Shown: positions 10,956-22,856, numbered from the stretch's first letter. The stretch is DNA of 64,000 nt from Guyanagaster necrorhizus (GCF_019112545.1 NW_025064887.1:1490413-1554412); one strand, 5' to 3'. A program made the numbers and translations. The notes: generated by a model from the sequence alone, not told the origin.

Positions 10956-13901
10956 CTTCTCTTGTTCAGCCTTCTAACAGTTGAGTTTAGTTTGTTGTTT
11001 GTTATAATTTCTTAGATAGAGTTGATGCTAAGATCAAAGTAGGTATATTTGAATGTATTTGTAATTTACAGTTATCTATAAATATATTATAAGTCTGACC
11101 AGCAGCTACTGAGGGCACACCATTAAATTTATGGGCCATGAAAGTGGAATCACTCACTTGGCAGCCTCATCTTTTACTTTATCAATCTTTGTGTCCTTGC
11201 CACTTGGTTCTTCTATGGCATCTACTTCCTTCTGCAGCTTCTCAATCTGTGCATATATCTCTTCACATGCTCTCTTCTTCAGGCAGTTCTTTACCAAGTG
11301 TCTCTTCTCATTACAATTAAAGTACTTTCTCTCTTTCTTCATCCAATTGATGTCCATCAGCTTTTTCTGTCCAGTGAAGGTGGTGCCAGTTCCAGTTGTT
11401 TTCTCACCAGAGATAGAATGAATAGAAGGCTTGTGTCCCAATGATGGGGACTCTTTCTTCTTCTCTAGAGTTTGATATCTATTGCCAGTGAAGATTCTGA
11501 TATCCTACATCTGCTTGCACTGTCATTTTCAATTCATGATTTCCACCTTTTCCTTCCACTGTTTGTATCTCTTTAGCATATTTATACCAATGATGCTAAT
11601 CATTCTGATGTAGCTCTGATAGACATCTTGTTTAAAGGTGATTATCAGATGCTCTCAGTCAGCCTTGTCATTCAAGAGATTTGCAGGCTTAGCCTCCTAT
11701 TTGAGATCTTGGAAGTATTTAGTGGCCATTCATGATTTTTATCAGAGCTTGTATATTTTATTTTGATATACTTCAGTGATAGTGGGATCAGAGAATTTTG
11801 CACAAAGATCCTTCTAGAATTTCTTTCAAGAGGGGAATCAGTAATGCCCTTGGCTTTGACTGAAATATTTTGGTTGTCAGAGCATCTACTAGTCCTTGGC
11901 TTTCTCAGAGAAATAGAAGACCACAAAGGTGATCTGATGAGAGTCTAGGCTCAGATACACACAGTGTACTTCAAAGTATAATTTGCAGTCTGCAATGAAC
12001 CTATTGAGATCTTTATAGACTCCTTCAAACATTTCTGATTCCTAGACTAGGTTGGATTTGCAGGCAGGCCAAGAGAGATCATCTCTCATGGTGCCTGTAG
12101 ATTGTCAAAGGGGTTTTGGCAGTTCAAACTTTGAGAGAAGAGAGAAGAGAGAGAGTCACAAGAGTAACTACAGACTTGAGTTATCAGCCAGAGTGTATGC
12201 TGAGCTTGCCAGACTTAATAGTATTAAAGGCAATAGTGGCAGTGGTAGCAGTAGAGGTTTCTTGGATTCTTTTTCTTTTCTTGAGAGTTCTGTCATGTTG
12301 CCAGATGGTCTGGCAGGTTCTGTCAATCTGTCACCTTAACCAACTTAAAGGCCAAGTCCATAGGCCCAGAGATTCAGGATGTTGGGCTGAGATGAGAGAC
12401 TTGCTGGCATGGATTCAGGTCTCCACTGAATTTTATAAAGAGAGGGTGCCTGGTAAGCATAAGAGAGATATTGCATATTGAACTTAAAAACAGCAATGGC
12501 TGTAATGCTATACTGAAAATTTTCTTCTTGTTCACTCACTCAGATCAGCTGTGCTTATCAGTGTCCTAAATCCAATATGTAGAACAATGCCTCAGTGGGC
12601 AGGGTGTATGCTGTCTCTCTCTAATACTCCTCATCAAGTCATTTCCTCTCTTCCTTCTCATTCTATTTTCTTATGAATTTATCAAGCCTCCTGCTCAAGT
12701 CAGGCCCTTCTGGCATCATATTTCTTCTGAGTCTGATAGTGGCCTTAGAGATTGAGCTCCTCCATCCAGTGAATTCACTGAATATATTTGTTCATACCAC
12801 CTGTGGTGGTAAGGACTCAAGTGAAGGTAACTGGTTCCTCAATCTGTTGAGAAAGAGTGTGGGATAAGGTGACTGGGCTCACAGATTGTTGTTCATAGGT
12901 GCAAGCTGAGGTGGTGCAGAGTATAAGGGCATAGAAGAAGGTAGCAAAAAGTTTATGCTCCAGACATCATATGTTGAATTTTTGTTTCAGCTTCTGTTCT
13001 CATTATTGTCAGATCTTCAGCCACCTTCACTTTCATCATTCAAGGGAGGCAGCCTGATGGTGAGTGACTGTCTCTCATACAGTTTGTAGGGCTTCATCAG
13101 CAGCCCTTATGGTTGGACAGAGAAGAGCCTCAAGGCTTCAGAGAGAGGAGTAGAAAGAAGGAGGAGTTTTCTCCTTGCTCAAAACTCATTATGATACTGA
13201 TCCACAGGGGACTTTGCTGTCATCTCTAATAGTGACATTGGAGACTTTGGAAGCAGAGCCATCAGAAAGAAAGAGGAGTTCTATGAGTTTGACAAGCATA
13301 TGATCATGATGGTGGAGGGTCACTATTATTATCAGAGATGACAATGAGGCTGCTGGTACACTCAGAAGAGCTGACAAATGTATGTAGAGCTGGAGGGCTT
13401 GCTGACTAGCTATATTCTGTCAGGCCTGGTCATTGGTCATTAGGGCCTTCAATGGAAACCTTGGCTGATAGTGCTTCTTGGCCATACTCTCTTCAGAGGA
13501 TGTCTTCTCCTTTAGTGCTGACATTCATAGTATCAATCTCTGTATCATCTGCAGAAAGCAGAATTTCCTGCTGATCTGGAATGCAGATCTCTTTAATCCA
13601 GCAAAGAAGATGGACTGTAAGCCTGATTGTTTCAAACTCATATCTGCCAATGATTCTATATTGGCAGCAAGAACAAGAGCTGGTCTGAGGAAGCTGAGTA
13701 TTCTGTCTATAGGTGTTCCAATGATCTAGTAGCTGGTGGTATCAGTCATATATTTTCCACCTATAAATGTAGGAGGTATAAGTGAAAAGTGGGATTGCTA
13801 TGAAGGCAGAGATGAAAACTGTGATAGCAAAGTAAAGGGTGGATTCTATGTGGTACTCTCAGCATTAGCTGAGAGAAAGGCAGGTTAAGCTCTGAGCTGA
13901 T
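10956..13901 (-). mobile_element. Third gypsy copy, inverted: leader and gag remnant
   Basis: Read on the minus strand, a leader homologous to that after 973 (starting ATCAGCTCAG just below 13,902) runs into gag. The gag core at about 11,930-11,670 contains KFSDPTITEVYQNK. The zinc knuckle region at 11,441-11,154 still reads YFNCNEKRHLVKNC, with the first Cys changed to Tyr. Similarity to the first element continues to about 11,045, where element sequence 3' of gag begins, then fades toward the junction with the plus-strand LTR at 10,955. Protease and RT are absent. No CpG was seen. Confidence 0.8.
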
Positions 13902-14333
13902 TGTTAGACTCAAGCATCATGTGAGTAGGTTTTGTGATAAACCAGCACTATATTGTATTCATACAGTCACACTAGAGTCTATTATGAGTGATCCACTGAT
14001 GTGAAGAGCAAGACCATGTTTAAGTAGGCTTGAGAGTTAACGATATAAAATAAACTTTAGCTCAAAGCTGAGTCTACCATAGCAAGAGCTATGCTACTTA
14101 TATATGTTTTTGAGTATGATAAATATAGTCCTACTTATTATGTCTATCTGTGGTCTGAAACTAAAGAGCATGTAGTATGTGCATAAAACAATTAAATACT
14201 ATCTGTTATCAAAGCATTGGTTATGAGTCATCTAGTATATTTATAGTTACTGGTCCAGCCAGATAGATGGGAAGTAGGTGTCTGTGATTAGATAGGCACT
14301 TGATAAGATAAGATAAGTGAAAAAATCATAACA
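13902..14333 (-). repeat. LTR of the inverted gypsy copy (432 bp, minus strand)
   Basis: On the minus strand it starts TGTTATGATT at 14,333 and ends TTGAGTCTAACA at 13,902, matching the LTR at 10,497-10,955. It is unusual in having a polypurine tract and 3'-internal sequence upstream (14,334-14,375) and a 5' leader plus gag downstream (below 13,902), so one LTR joins two internal regions. Confidence 0.85.
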
Positions 14334-14383
14334 TTACCCCCTCTTTAAGACTATCATCTCAATGGCTATAGTTTAAAAGAGGC
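14334..14383 (-). mobile_element. 3'-internal scrap and polypurine tract of a fourth gypsy unit
   Basis: On the minus strand this reads GATGATAGTCTTAAAGAGGG just before the LTR, equivalent to 8425-8449 of the first element. It is the 3' end of a unit lying upstream in the same orientation. The rest of that unit is missing: copia-type sequence begins about 14,384-14,410. Confidence 0.7.
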
Positions 14384-17300
14384 CTATCTGGCAGTCATGA
14401 AAGGCAGTGATAGCATTATTGGCAAACATTCACTTTTCCAGCAAAAAATTATGCTGGGGATGCAGAAAGAAAGAGCACTTCCAAAATAAATGCCTGGAGA
14501 AGAAGTCATCAGACAATAACAGCAAGGCTTCTGAATCAAAGGGAGAAATAACCAACATGGCCAAAGAATTATTGGATTCTGACTGGAAAGCCAGTGATGC
14601 TTTTGGAGTTGATGATGATAATGACATGCCATTGCTGGCTGCAGTTTCTGAGTCAGATGAATCCAAAGTCAAGAGCTTGTCAGAGGACTCAGAGAATGAA
14701 GATAATAGTGCTGACCTTTTTTCAGAGGTTGGTGATGAGTCCTGAGATGAGCTGAGCAGTGGGTTGTCCTCAGATATTGACTGGAGTGATATAAACCCCT
14801 TTGTTAACAGGCAATCAGATGCCACATTCAGCATGCTGACTTTGAAGGAAGTATCTGCTTCTGAGGAGTCAGTCACAGCTGTTATTAATGCTGTAAACTC
14901 ATCTAATGACTAAGTTCATACTGAACTCTATGACTCCCACTGTACATGCCATATTTTCTCTTACTGTGAGAATTTCAACTCATTCCAGTCTGTCTTACCT
15001 AAGGCATTCTATGCTGCAAACACTCAAAAATTTTCTGCAGCCAGAAAAGGTGAGATGAGTATTGATGTGCCAAATAGCACAAATGTGAGTAACCTGCAAC
15101 TCACTGAGATCATATACTCTCCTGAAGTTGGCTATACATTCATCTCAGTTGGCTAACTTAATGATCTTGGTTTCAAGTTGATTTTTAGTGGCAGAAAATG
15201 CACCATTCATGCATCAGATGGAAAGATAGTTGGAGTTTTCCCCAAGGATGATGGTGGCCTCTATCAGATTCATCATAAGAGAGATTCTGCTGGAGCAGCT
15301 GAGGAGATGCTTATCTTGGACCAATTGCATCACCATATGGATCATATTTCACCTGAAGTTGCTTGTCATCTGGTTGAGAAGAGCTTCATGACAGAGATAA
15401 AGCTTGACAAGTCATCTAGAGAATCACAGTTCTGCAAGTCATGTGTTGTAAGACTACATAAAAGCCAGTATCTAAGGCTCAAGAGAGAGAATGTGCAACT
15501 GACATTAGAGATGAAATTCACTCTGATTTATGGGGACCTGCACCTGTGGAATCTCTATATAAACACCATTACTTCATCTCATTCATTGATGACAGCACTC
15601 ATTGGGCTTATCTCAAGTTTTTATGCTAGATGAGTGAAGCTTTGATGGCATACAAAGTCTATAAAGCTTGCAACTGCACCCAGCATGAATGTCCTGTAAA
15701 AATCCTCCATTCAGACTGTGGAGGTGAATATATTGACAAGACATTTGTCTTGCATCTAAGAAATGCTGGCATAGCAAGAAAGATGACTGTGTATAATACA
15801 CCACAGCACAATGGGATGGCTGAAAGGTATAATTGCATGGTTATTGAAAAGGTCAGAGCTATGCTGCATTCAAGCAGCTTATCCTGCTTTCTATAGGCTG
15901 AGACTGTTTGCCATGCTGTTTGGATTCTTAACAGAACATCAATGAAGGCCCTGAATGGCAAGACATCCTATGAGATAGTCACAAAAAAGAAGCTTGATCT
16001 AAAAGAGTTACAAGAATGGAGAGAGAAGTGCTAGGTACACCTTGAAACCAAGGCTATGAAGTTAGGTGGCTATGTACATGAGAGTCAGTGGATCAGATTT
16101 GATGAAATAGGTAATAGATCCCATATCTACTGGCCAGAGAGCAAGATGGTGTCTATCAAGCAAAATATCTATTTCAATATGACTCACATCAATCTCAAGA
16201 AAGAGGAAGATATGGAGTTACATGAGATTCTGTCAATGTCAAATGCTCAGTCTGAACCATCTACTGCAATGCCATCACAGATGATATTTATTCCTAAAGC
16301 CCAGCATATGGTCCAACTCACAATTGAAGAAATCTGTTTTTGATGTGCTCAAAAGCCTAGCCAGTGGGTGTTAAACCTCATATCTGGCAAAGGTAGCATA
16401 TTGACATGCTCAAGTGACTCTGTTATACCCCTTGATGTTCAGTTATCAACCATCAATGAAAACAACATACCTCAAGAGTTTGAGAGGGAGAGAGAAGCAG
16501 ATTGGTTGATGCTGCTTGAAGATGAGGATTTCTTCAAGAAGTATGCAATGGCCATAGTGACAGCAGAAGCTGAGGCTCTAGAGCCATGCAGTCTAGCTGA
16601 AGCAATGCATCAACTTGACTGGCCTTTGTGAGAAGGTGCAATCCTGAAAGAGATCACAACACTGAAGGCTGCAGAGACTTGGGAAATTGTGGACAAGCCA
16701 GTTGGAGCAAATGTTGTGGGCTCAAAGTGAGTCTTTCAAATTAAGAAGGATGCTAAGAGAGGAATAGTCAAGTTCAAGACTCATCTGATAGCACAAGGGT
16801 TCTTACAAGTTTCTGATGTCAACTACTTTGACACTTGTGCTTCTGTTGCAAGACTTGCATCCATTCATTCCATATTCACCATGGCCACTGCACTTAATTT
16901 GAAGCTCCATCAGGTTGATATCAAAGGCATATACTTAAACAGAAAGCTCACTAATGAAGAAATCATCTATATGCACCAACCTTCTGGCTATCCTGAGCCT
17001 GACTCTCATCCTGAGCAAGTCTGCTGCCTTGTAAAGACTATGTATGGTTTGAAGCAGAGTGGCCATCACTGGTATCAATGTCTCATTGAGATTTTGGTTG
17101 AGAAGTTGAGATTCAAGCAGTGTAACATTGGTCAGACTGTGTTTTACAAGCAGGAAGGTTGAAATTTGACTGCACAAGTGTTGCATCATTGCTGCAGCTG
17201 GTACAAGATGTAAAGAAAGGGATGGCAAAATACATGGGGGTCATGGACTTGGGCAAGTTACACTGGATCCTTGGCATCAAGATTGTGAGTCACACTCTAT

Positions 17301-18035
17301 TTCCCTCTCACAATGCTCATATATCAATACCATTGTTCATCACTATGGCTTTGAGGATCTCAAGCCAGTATCCATGCCAATGAATACTAATCTCTGCTTG
17401 TCTTTTTTTCCTGCACCAGCCTCTACCCAGGAGATTGCAGCCATGAGAGACATCTCTTACAGTGAGTCTGTTGGTTCCTTGATCTGGATTATGCTTGGAA
17501 CTCACCTTGATATCATATTCACAACAACCATCTCGAAATTTTCATCAGCACCTGCAGAAGCTCATTGGAGAGCTGCAAAGCACATCTTCAAGTGTCTGAA
17601 GAGCATGAGAGACTACTGGTTGATGTTTGGGGGAAATGAGAGATTTTTGCAAGGATATGTGGATGCAGATGAGAGCATGGCTGAGGATAGGCATGCTATT
17701 ACTGGGTATGCTTTCATGTTGAATGGTAGAGCTGTCTCATGGTCATCTAAGAAGCAGGAAATTGTCTCACTCTCAACCACAGAATCAGAGTATGTGGCTG
17801 CTACACATGATTCAAAGGAAGGACTCTGGCTTTGCAGCCTGCTATCCCAAGTTTTCTCCCCAATTACTGGGGCTATGACATTATTCTCAGACAACCAATC
17901 AGCCATTGTGCTCTCAAAGGACCACCAGTACCATGCTCAAATGAAACATATTGACATTCATTTCCATTTTATTCACTGGGTCATTAGTGAAGGATCTCTT
18001 TGTCTCGTTTATTGTCCCACTGAGGACATGGTTGC
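14384..18035 (+). mobile_element. Degenerate Ty1/copia retrotransposon (gag knuckle to RNase H, no LTRs)
   Basis: Domains follow copia order, with integrase before RT. A gag zinc knuckle CWGCRKKEHFQNKC lies at about 14,450. A protease region follows, then the pre-integrase finger with HMDH and CKSC (15,178-15,633). Integrase (15,630-15,896) has DCGGEYID and NTPQHNGMAERY. RT (about 16,700-17,160) shows VDIKGIYLN and MYGLKQSGHHWYQ. RNase H (17,374-18,035) has SLSTTESEYVAA and ends at DMVADL. The RT YVDD box falls in a disrupted stretch near 17,160-17,200. Neither LTR is present: the left end starts inside gag and the right end stops at the last conserved RNase H residues. Multiple stops and frameshifts show it is inactive. 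Confidence 0.88.
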
Positions 18036-18461
18036 CGATCTAAATGAGCTGACCTGGGGGATCCGCAGGCAGGGCCAGCAACCAGGTCTAACTGGATGTT
18101 ACCTAGATGTCGTTATGAGGCATTACGGCGCGACGTGGATGACCAACTATCTGCTGTCTGCTCGTCGAGGTCTATTTGACACCCTCATCTCTCAAATTGG
18201 GCAAAAATTGATTCATGTCCACAGGTGAATTGGACATCGCGTGTAGGATCCATTAATGTTGCCTAAACAGTCCCTTTCTGCACCTTCACTCGAACCTCAG
18301 TTTACTTTTGGTGGTGTTAGAAATTGTAAGTAGTATATACAGTCCAAGTTTGACTACAGAGGTAAGAGTAAAATACAGTGATTCTACGGAGAATATCATT
18401 ACGTTGCTGTGTATGAATACATATCATGAAGGGCGTAAGAACGTCCGTCGTCGTGACAACT
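18036..18461. other. Repeat-to-host transition and 3' flank of the DUF7598 gene
   Basis: Base composition changes sharply at about 18,035: CpG reappears (GATCCGC, GGCGCGACG) and codon use changes. The copia RNase H frame continues open for about 60 further codons to 18,228, but those codons show no similarity I recognise. No LTR or target-site duplication is visible. I see no independent gene here; the stretch probably includes the 3' untranslated region of the minus-strand gene ending at 18,462. Confidence 0.5.
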
Positions 18462-19612
18462 TTACAACGCAGTAGGACTCGACCTGAACACCGGCGGTTC
18501 AGATACTTCCTGCGAGTCCCGCATGGCATGCGTTGCGACGCTAGGCCGGTACGGGGAAGAAAAACTGGAAGTCGACGACCGCGTCGACGGACTGCGAGAG
18601 AGGCTAACGGGAACGGGAGCGGGTGGAGTAGGGGAAGGTGTCGCATAGCGCGGTAAGGCTTCGTCAGGTCTCTGGAGGATGAATCCTCTCAACCCAGCTG
18701 CCTTCTCGCCCTGTCGACCGAATCCGAACGAAGCCTTGTCCGTGCTCCTGAACGAGCCAAATGCCGAAGCTGGCTGGGCCTTTTCGTCCCCAGCAAATGT
18801 ATTCCCCACAAATGAAGGAGACGCATTGACGAAGACGGGGTGGTTATCCCGGGACGTGGGGAGTATCCCCTTGGCACCCGAACGCCATGCACTGATAGAC
18901 CGCTTCTCCTTGGCGGATTCACGGAATATGAGCCCGAGCAGCATGTTCAGGCAACCAATGGAGAACAAAAGGAAAGCAGACACGAGGGTAAAGTCGTCGA
19001 CATGATGTGAGAGAATCTGGGCCCCAATCCTATAAACGCCGCCTGTCAAAAAACTTTTCGAATGATGTACAATAAGACTTACAGGCATTGAAAGATTCCG
19101 AGAGCACCGAGTCCGAATCCGAGTCCGAGAACGGGGAAGAAACGTTCAAAAAAGACTGAAGGCCATTCTACTTCAGACACTGCGACACAGGATAAGTTAC
19201 TAGGAGATTGTTGATCAAAAAATAGGCTTACAAAGGAGGACGATGGTCTGGAATATTATAAGTAGGCTGGATACCATAGCCCAGAAGACCCCAGCGGCTT
19301 GATTGGGAATCGTACTGCCTCTGTAAAAAAAAAAAAAAAAAAGTCAGCGGCAGTCAGAGAGAGCCCATATAACAATACCAACTCGATGTAATCGCAGTCC
19401 TCCAACTCAGAGTCACTGCCGCGGTTAGCTTCGAACGTGTTAAAAGCCTTGACATTGTGGACCATAACAGTTATTGTGCTCGAGAATACAAGTATGAGGG
19501 AGATGACGCTGAGGAACCGGACAGCATTGAGGCCGTAGAAAAGTACTGTCCTGAGATAAGTACACATAGATATAAGATTCTGTAGTCACTCACGCGCTCG
19601 AGGTGGCAGCAT
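18462..19612 (-). CDS. DUF7598-family integral membrane protein
   Basis: Five exons join cleanly on the minus strand: 19612-19594, 19545-19383, 19320-19232, 19179-19083 and 19029-18462, giving 311 residues. The N-terminal half carries four hydrophobic helices. Diagnostic blocks are LLFYGLNAVRFLSVISLILV, NQAAGVFWAMVSSLLIIFQ, ALGIFQCLIGAQILSHHVDD and FLLFSIGCLNMLLGLIFRE, the pattern of the fungal DUF7598 family of unknown function. The C-terminal half (about 120-311) is Ser/Pro-rich and probably cytosolic. The start is fixed by a 19-base first exon reading MLPPRA. The third exon follows an intron with a long pyrimidine run, seen as poly-A on the plus strand at 19,324-19,342. The gene's 3' end lies about 430 bases from the retrotransposon block. 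Role unknown. Confidence 0.88.
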
Positions 19613-20327
19613 TATTTTCAGAGTTTAGTGTGTAAGAAAGTGAATGACAGTGAAGAGAATGGAGCAAGTCAGTGCACAGATGTACAGGTGAAGATCTAAC
19701 GAAGGCGTCCCAGCACCAAAGTCGTGAAAGAGAAGGGGAATGAAATCAGACGACAATGGGTCCCTTCGAGGGCTTTATAGGAACGGAGATAATAGCGTAA
19801 TTTCGCTGTTTGTACGCAGCGGGCGTCGTTGCGCGGCGCAAGTCTCGGTCCATACTGCAACAATGTGAAAAGAACAATAGCCTTGAAATGATGGGAGAAA
19901 AGGTTCTTGTTTTGTTTTCGGCCATCTGGCCAGGTGACTACAATGAAGAGCCCTTTTTAGGACAGTAGCGACGTCAAAGCGCAAATCGTTCCCACCCAAT
20001 TCTATGCGTTGTGATACTGCGTATAATGCGGCTAGTAAGCCTCGCTAGTAACCATCGTTCTTATGTTTGGAAGGCATACAGCGTTTCATGTTGACGGCCG
20101 AGTGTTGCAAAATAGGCACAGCAGTCGGAGAGAAGTTGGAATGTAGTGGTGCGAGCGACTCAAACGAGGTATATTCTGTGTATGGATGGTGGTAGTAAGA
20201 AACCAAGTTATGGTACGGCGGTGTCAAAATAACGATGCTCTACAAGCCGGCGTTCGGCACCATCCGACGACACGACCCGATATAGAAGGATATTTCCAAT
20301 TTATTTCTTGCGACCCATCCCCCAACA
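19613..20327. other. Intergenic region between divergent DUF7598 and mL54 genes
   Basis: About 715 bases separate two genes transcribed away from each other, so both promoters must lie here. The reading frames in this stretch are short and show no recognisable protein. No RNA gene was seen. Confidence 0.5.
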
Positions 20328-20718
20328 ATGTTTTCCCAAGCCTGTTCCCTACGCCGTATACCACATACCCTCATCCAGATTCGGCGGTACTCAGAACCTT
20401 CTACTGCCGTCAAGAAACCTGCACAGTCAGGTACGCTCCCCCTCGTTTCGACTGACACTCTTTTTCATTCATCATCCATTTCCAGCAACACCCAAATCTT
20501 CCTGCGCGGCTGACACGGTCCTAACAGGATTGAATTACCTCAAAGGCCAAGAGCCCGTTCTCGCGATGCCAGATGAAGAATACCCGGATTGGCTATGGAC
20601 GCTGTTGGAGCCGCGAGTGATACCGGATGATGGACCTGGGGGGAAGGCAGAGCGGTATAAGCGGAGGCTGGAGAATAAGCAGAAGATACGGGATAGGAAC
20701 TTTATGTTGACGCAGTAG
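20328..20718 (+). CDS. Mitochondrial large-subunit ribosomal protein mL54 (MRPL37 family)
   Basis: Two exons (20328-20430, 20486-20718) encode 111 residues. The N-terminus is basic and Arg-rich (about 1-25), as expected for a mitochondrial targeting sequence. Residues about 40-111 match the mL54 family: GLNYLKGQEPVLAMPDEEYP, then WLWTLLEP, and a basic C-terminal stretch ERYKRRLENKQKIRDRNF typical of rRNA-contacting tails. The product would be a structural component of the mitochondrial 54S/39S subunit. The start ATG is chosen because it gives the presequence and joins in frame through a GTACGC..CCAG intron. The size is normal for the family. Confidence 0.88.
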
Positions 20719-21173
20719 AGCATGAGGTGAGCAAACTTGTTAGTGTTGTGGAGTATTCATTGATGGAATGGCCAAGCATTTCGTTAGTCAAAAAACAGCC
20801 ATTGTATCGAAATCATGTACATGCTACAGAACTCGGGAATGGATTTTATACTCCTCCTTGACCCCGCGGCGCTGCTACATGAATACAAGTTATCCCGACC
20901 CCCATCAATAACGGTTAACGCTGACGTTTGTCAAACGTCTTCGGCCATGTCTCGAACAGTCATATTACCTGTGGACATTCACCAGTATCTTGTCTTTGCG
21001 CTGATAAAACTACGCGTGGGACACATGGAATCAGCTACGAACCACCATTTTCACGATGTGCGTACGTCTTTTTGCTCTTGAGTTAAAGAGTTCCAATGCG
21101 CTTGAAAGGCGCCTACAGTCCCGTCGGGATACATCTTACTCCACTCCTTCCCGCAGCGCGTTCTACAAAGCGA
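20719..21173. other. Intergenic region between convergent mL54 and MTU1, with a 17-bp palindrome
   Basis: No gene is supported. At 20,923-20,939 there is a perfect inverted repeat GACGTTTGTCAAACGTC (8-base arms, 1-base centre). It lies between two 3' ends, so it could be part of a terminator or a chance palindrome. Confidence 0.4.
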
Positions 21174-22856
21174 TCAGCCATAGGAAAGCCGTGAAGATGA
21201 TGGGAACTGGCACTTGGGACTGCTTCGTTTAGGTGGTACATATCGAGACTCCATTCTCTCGGTGTAATTTCCGCTCTTCTCTTCGGAAGAGGATGCGGAT
21301 GCCCGCTCCTGCAGGCGGAGCTCTCCTACATAAGATGTAGAGCTGACAAGCCCGCAACCCAGGCACCAATCACCGTCCCAAACAGCAATTACTTGGCCAG
21401 TAGCGACGCCTTTCTGAGGGATGTCTGTCGTAATCAAAAGTCCGTGCTCGTCACTGAGGAAGATGAGTCGGGATTATGCACTAGATGCAGTCTTACCAAG
21501 ATACGGTACAGGGAACCAACGGTTGACGGTGTCGAATTTTCGTCATCCCGCGGAATGCCTCTCCAGGAATCGGTGAATCTGCCCAGATCGTCTTCCATCC
21601 TACTGGCCGATACGTATTCCTTAATAATAGAGGATGGTCCCTAATCAGGAGGTCAAGTAGCCGTTAAACTGGATGTGGGCAAAACTCACCCCCCGGGGAC
21701 GACGAAAATGATGTTCGCATTTTCATCTTTACCAGACACGAATAACTTTTCAGACATTCCCGGTATCCTGGCTTTCTGACCAACAGTGTAGGACCAAAGA
21801 CCTTGGTGCGTGCCTACCCGCTTCTGGGTGACATGGTCACAGATAGGACCAGGATTGGGAGGAAGGTACGAAGAGAGGAAATCCCGGAATCGAGTTTTCT
21901 CGCCAATGAAACAGAGCCCCATGCTCTCAGGTCGTTCTGCAGTCGGTAAATCGTATTTCTTAGCCAGATCGCGCACTTGTGCTTTTGTGAAATCACCGAT
22001 TGGAAAGAGAGTTCGAGCGAGGCTCTGCTCGGAGATGGACGACAGGTAGTAGGACTGGTCCTTGATGGGATCCTTGGCACAGCGAAGTTGTGGTCGTGGG
22101 CGAGGATGATTGCACCAGGTTTTGCGTGCGTAGTGACCTTGACATATATAAGAACGAAGAGGGGGGGGAGCGTGTAAGAAAGGGTATTACCTGTGGCGAA
22201 CCAAGCCTTTTCGTCCTCCATAGGCAGCCGCTCAAACAGTGCACCAAACTTGATTTCTCTTTACAATGACAAGTCACAAAACAACAACATGGAACTGTAA
22301 GGAGACACCAACCTATTGCACCATACATCAGGGTTGGGTGTCCGGCCAGCTTCCCAGATGTTCAGCGACGGTTCGAACACCCGATTCCAGTATTCACGCG
22401 ATAGATCGATCTAAACTGTGTAGGCAGTATCACTGGGACAGACCGAAAAATGCATACCATTCGGCATGGAATATCCAGGACCTTACACACGCGTTGCACG
22501 TCTTCCCAGTCCCTTTTCCACTCACAGCCCTCGTCTGTGCCACTTTCATCGCGAGTGTCCCAGTTACGCATGAATACGGCGGAAAGATCAAAATCCTATG
22601 GTAATTGATTATTCTTCATTTCAGGGATCGAAGGGACAGTTATGGACTTGTTCTGCTAATAATCTAGCTGCAACCGACGAGTCGACACCGCCAGACATGC
22701 CGATTATCACTACCAAAGGATGTTAGTGAAATTTTCCAAGTCTAAGTCGAAAGAGAGACCTTTGTCTCCGGGCTGAGGTGAGGTGCGCGTCGCGGTAGCA
22801 TAATTGCGAGATATACAGCGTTTCAAGGCCGCCTTTAGACAAGGAAGAGAAGACAT
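21174..22856 (-). CDS. SLM3: Mitochondrial tRNA 2-thiouridylase (MnmA/MTU1/SLM3)
   Basis: Eight exons (22856-22760, 22709-22648, 22595-22458, 22410-22313, 22258-22191, 22137-21690, 21640-21497, 21453-21174) give 444 residues with every phase closing. The enzyme thiolates U34 of mitochondrial Lys, Glu and Gln tRNAs, using ATP and sulfur relayed from a cysteine desulfurase. A presequence-like N-terminus (about 1-30) precedes the PP-loop motif SGGVDSS (38-44). The catalytic cysteines sit in NPDVWCN (Cys130) and GLCFIGE (about residue 240). [19 protein letters not shown] and the C-terminal beta-barrel ending [11 protein letters not shown] / [20 protein letters not shown] are classic for the family. 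The last 45 or so residues are a polar extension. It lies head-to-tail with the cupin gene 175 bases upstream. Confidence 0.93.

Noticed and set aside
20815..21081. 88-codon plus-strand frame after mL54
   Set aside because: No recognisable protein features. It probably reflects chance in the 3' flank.
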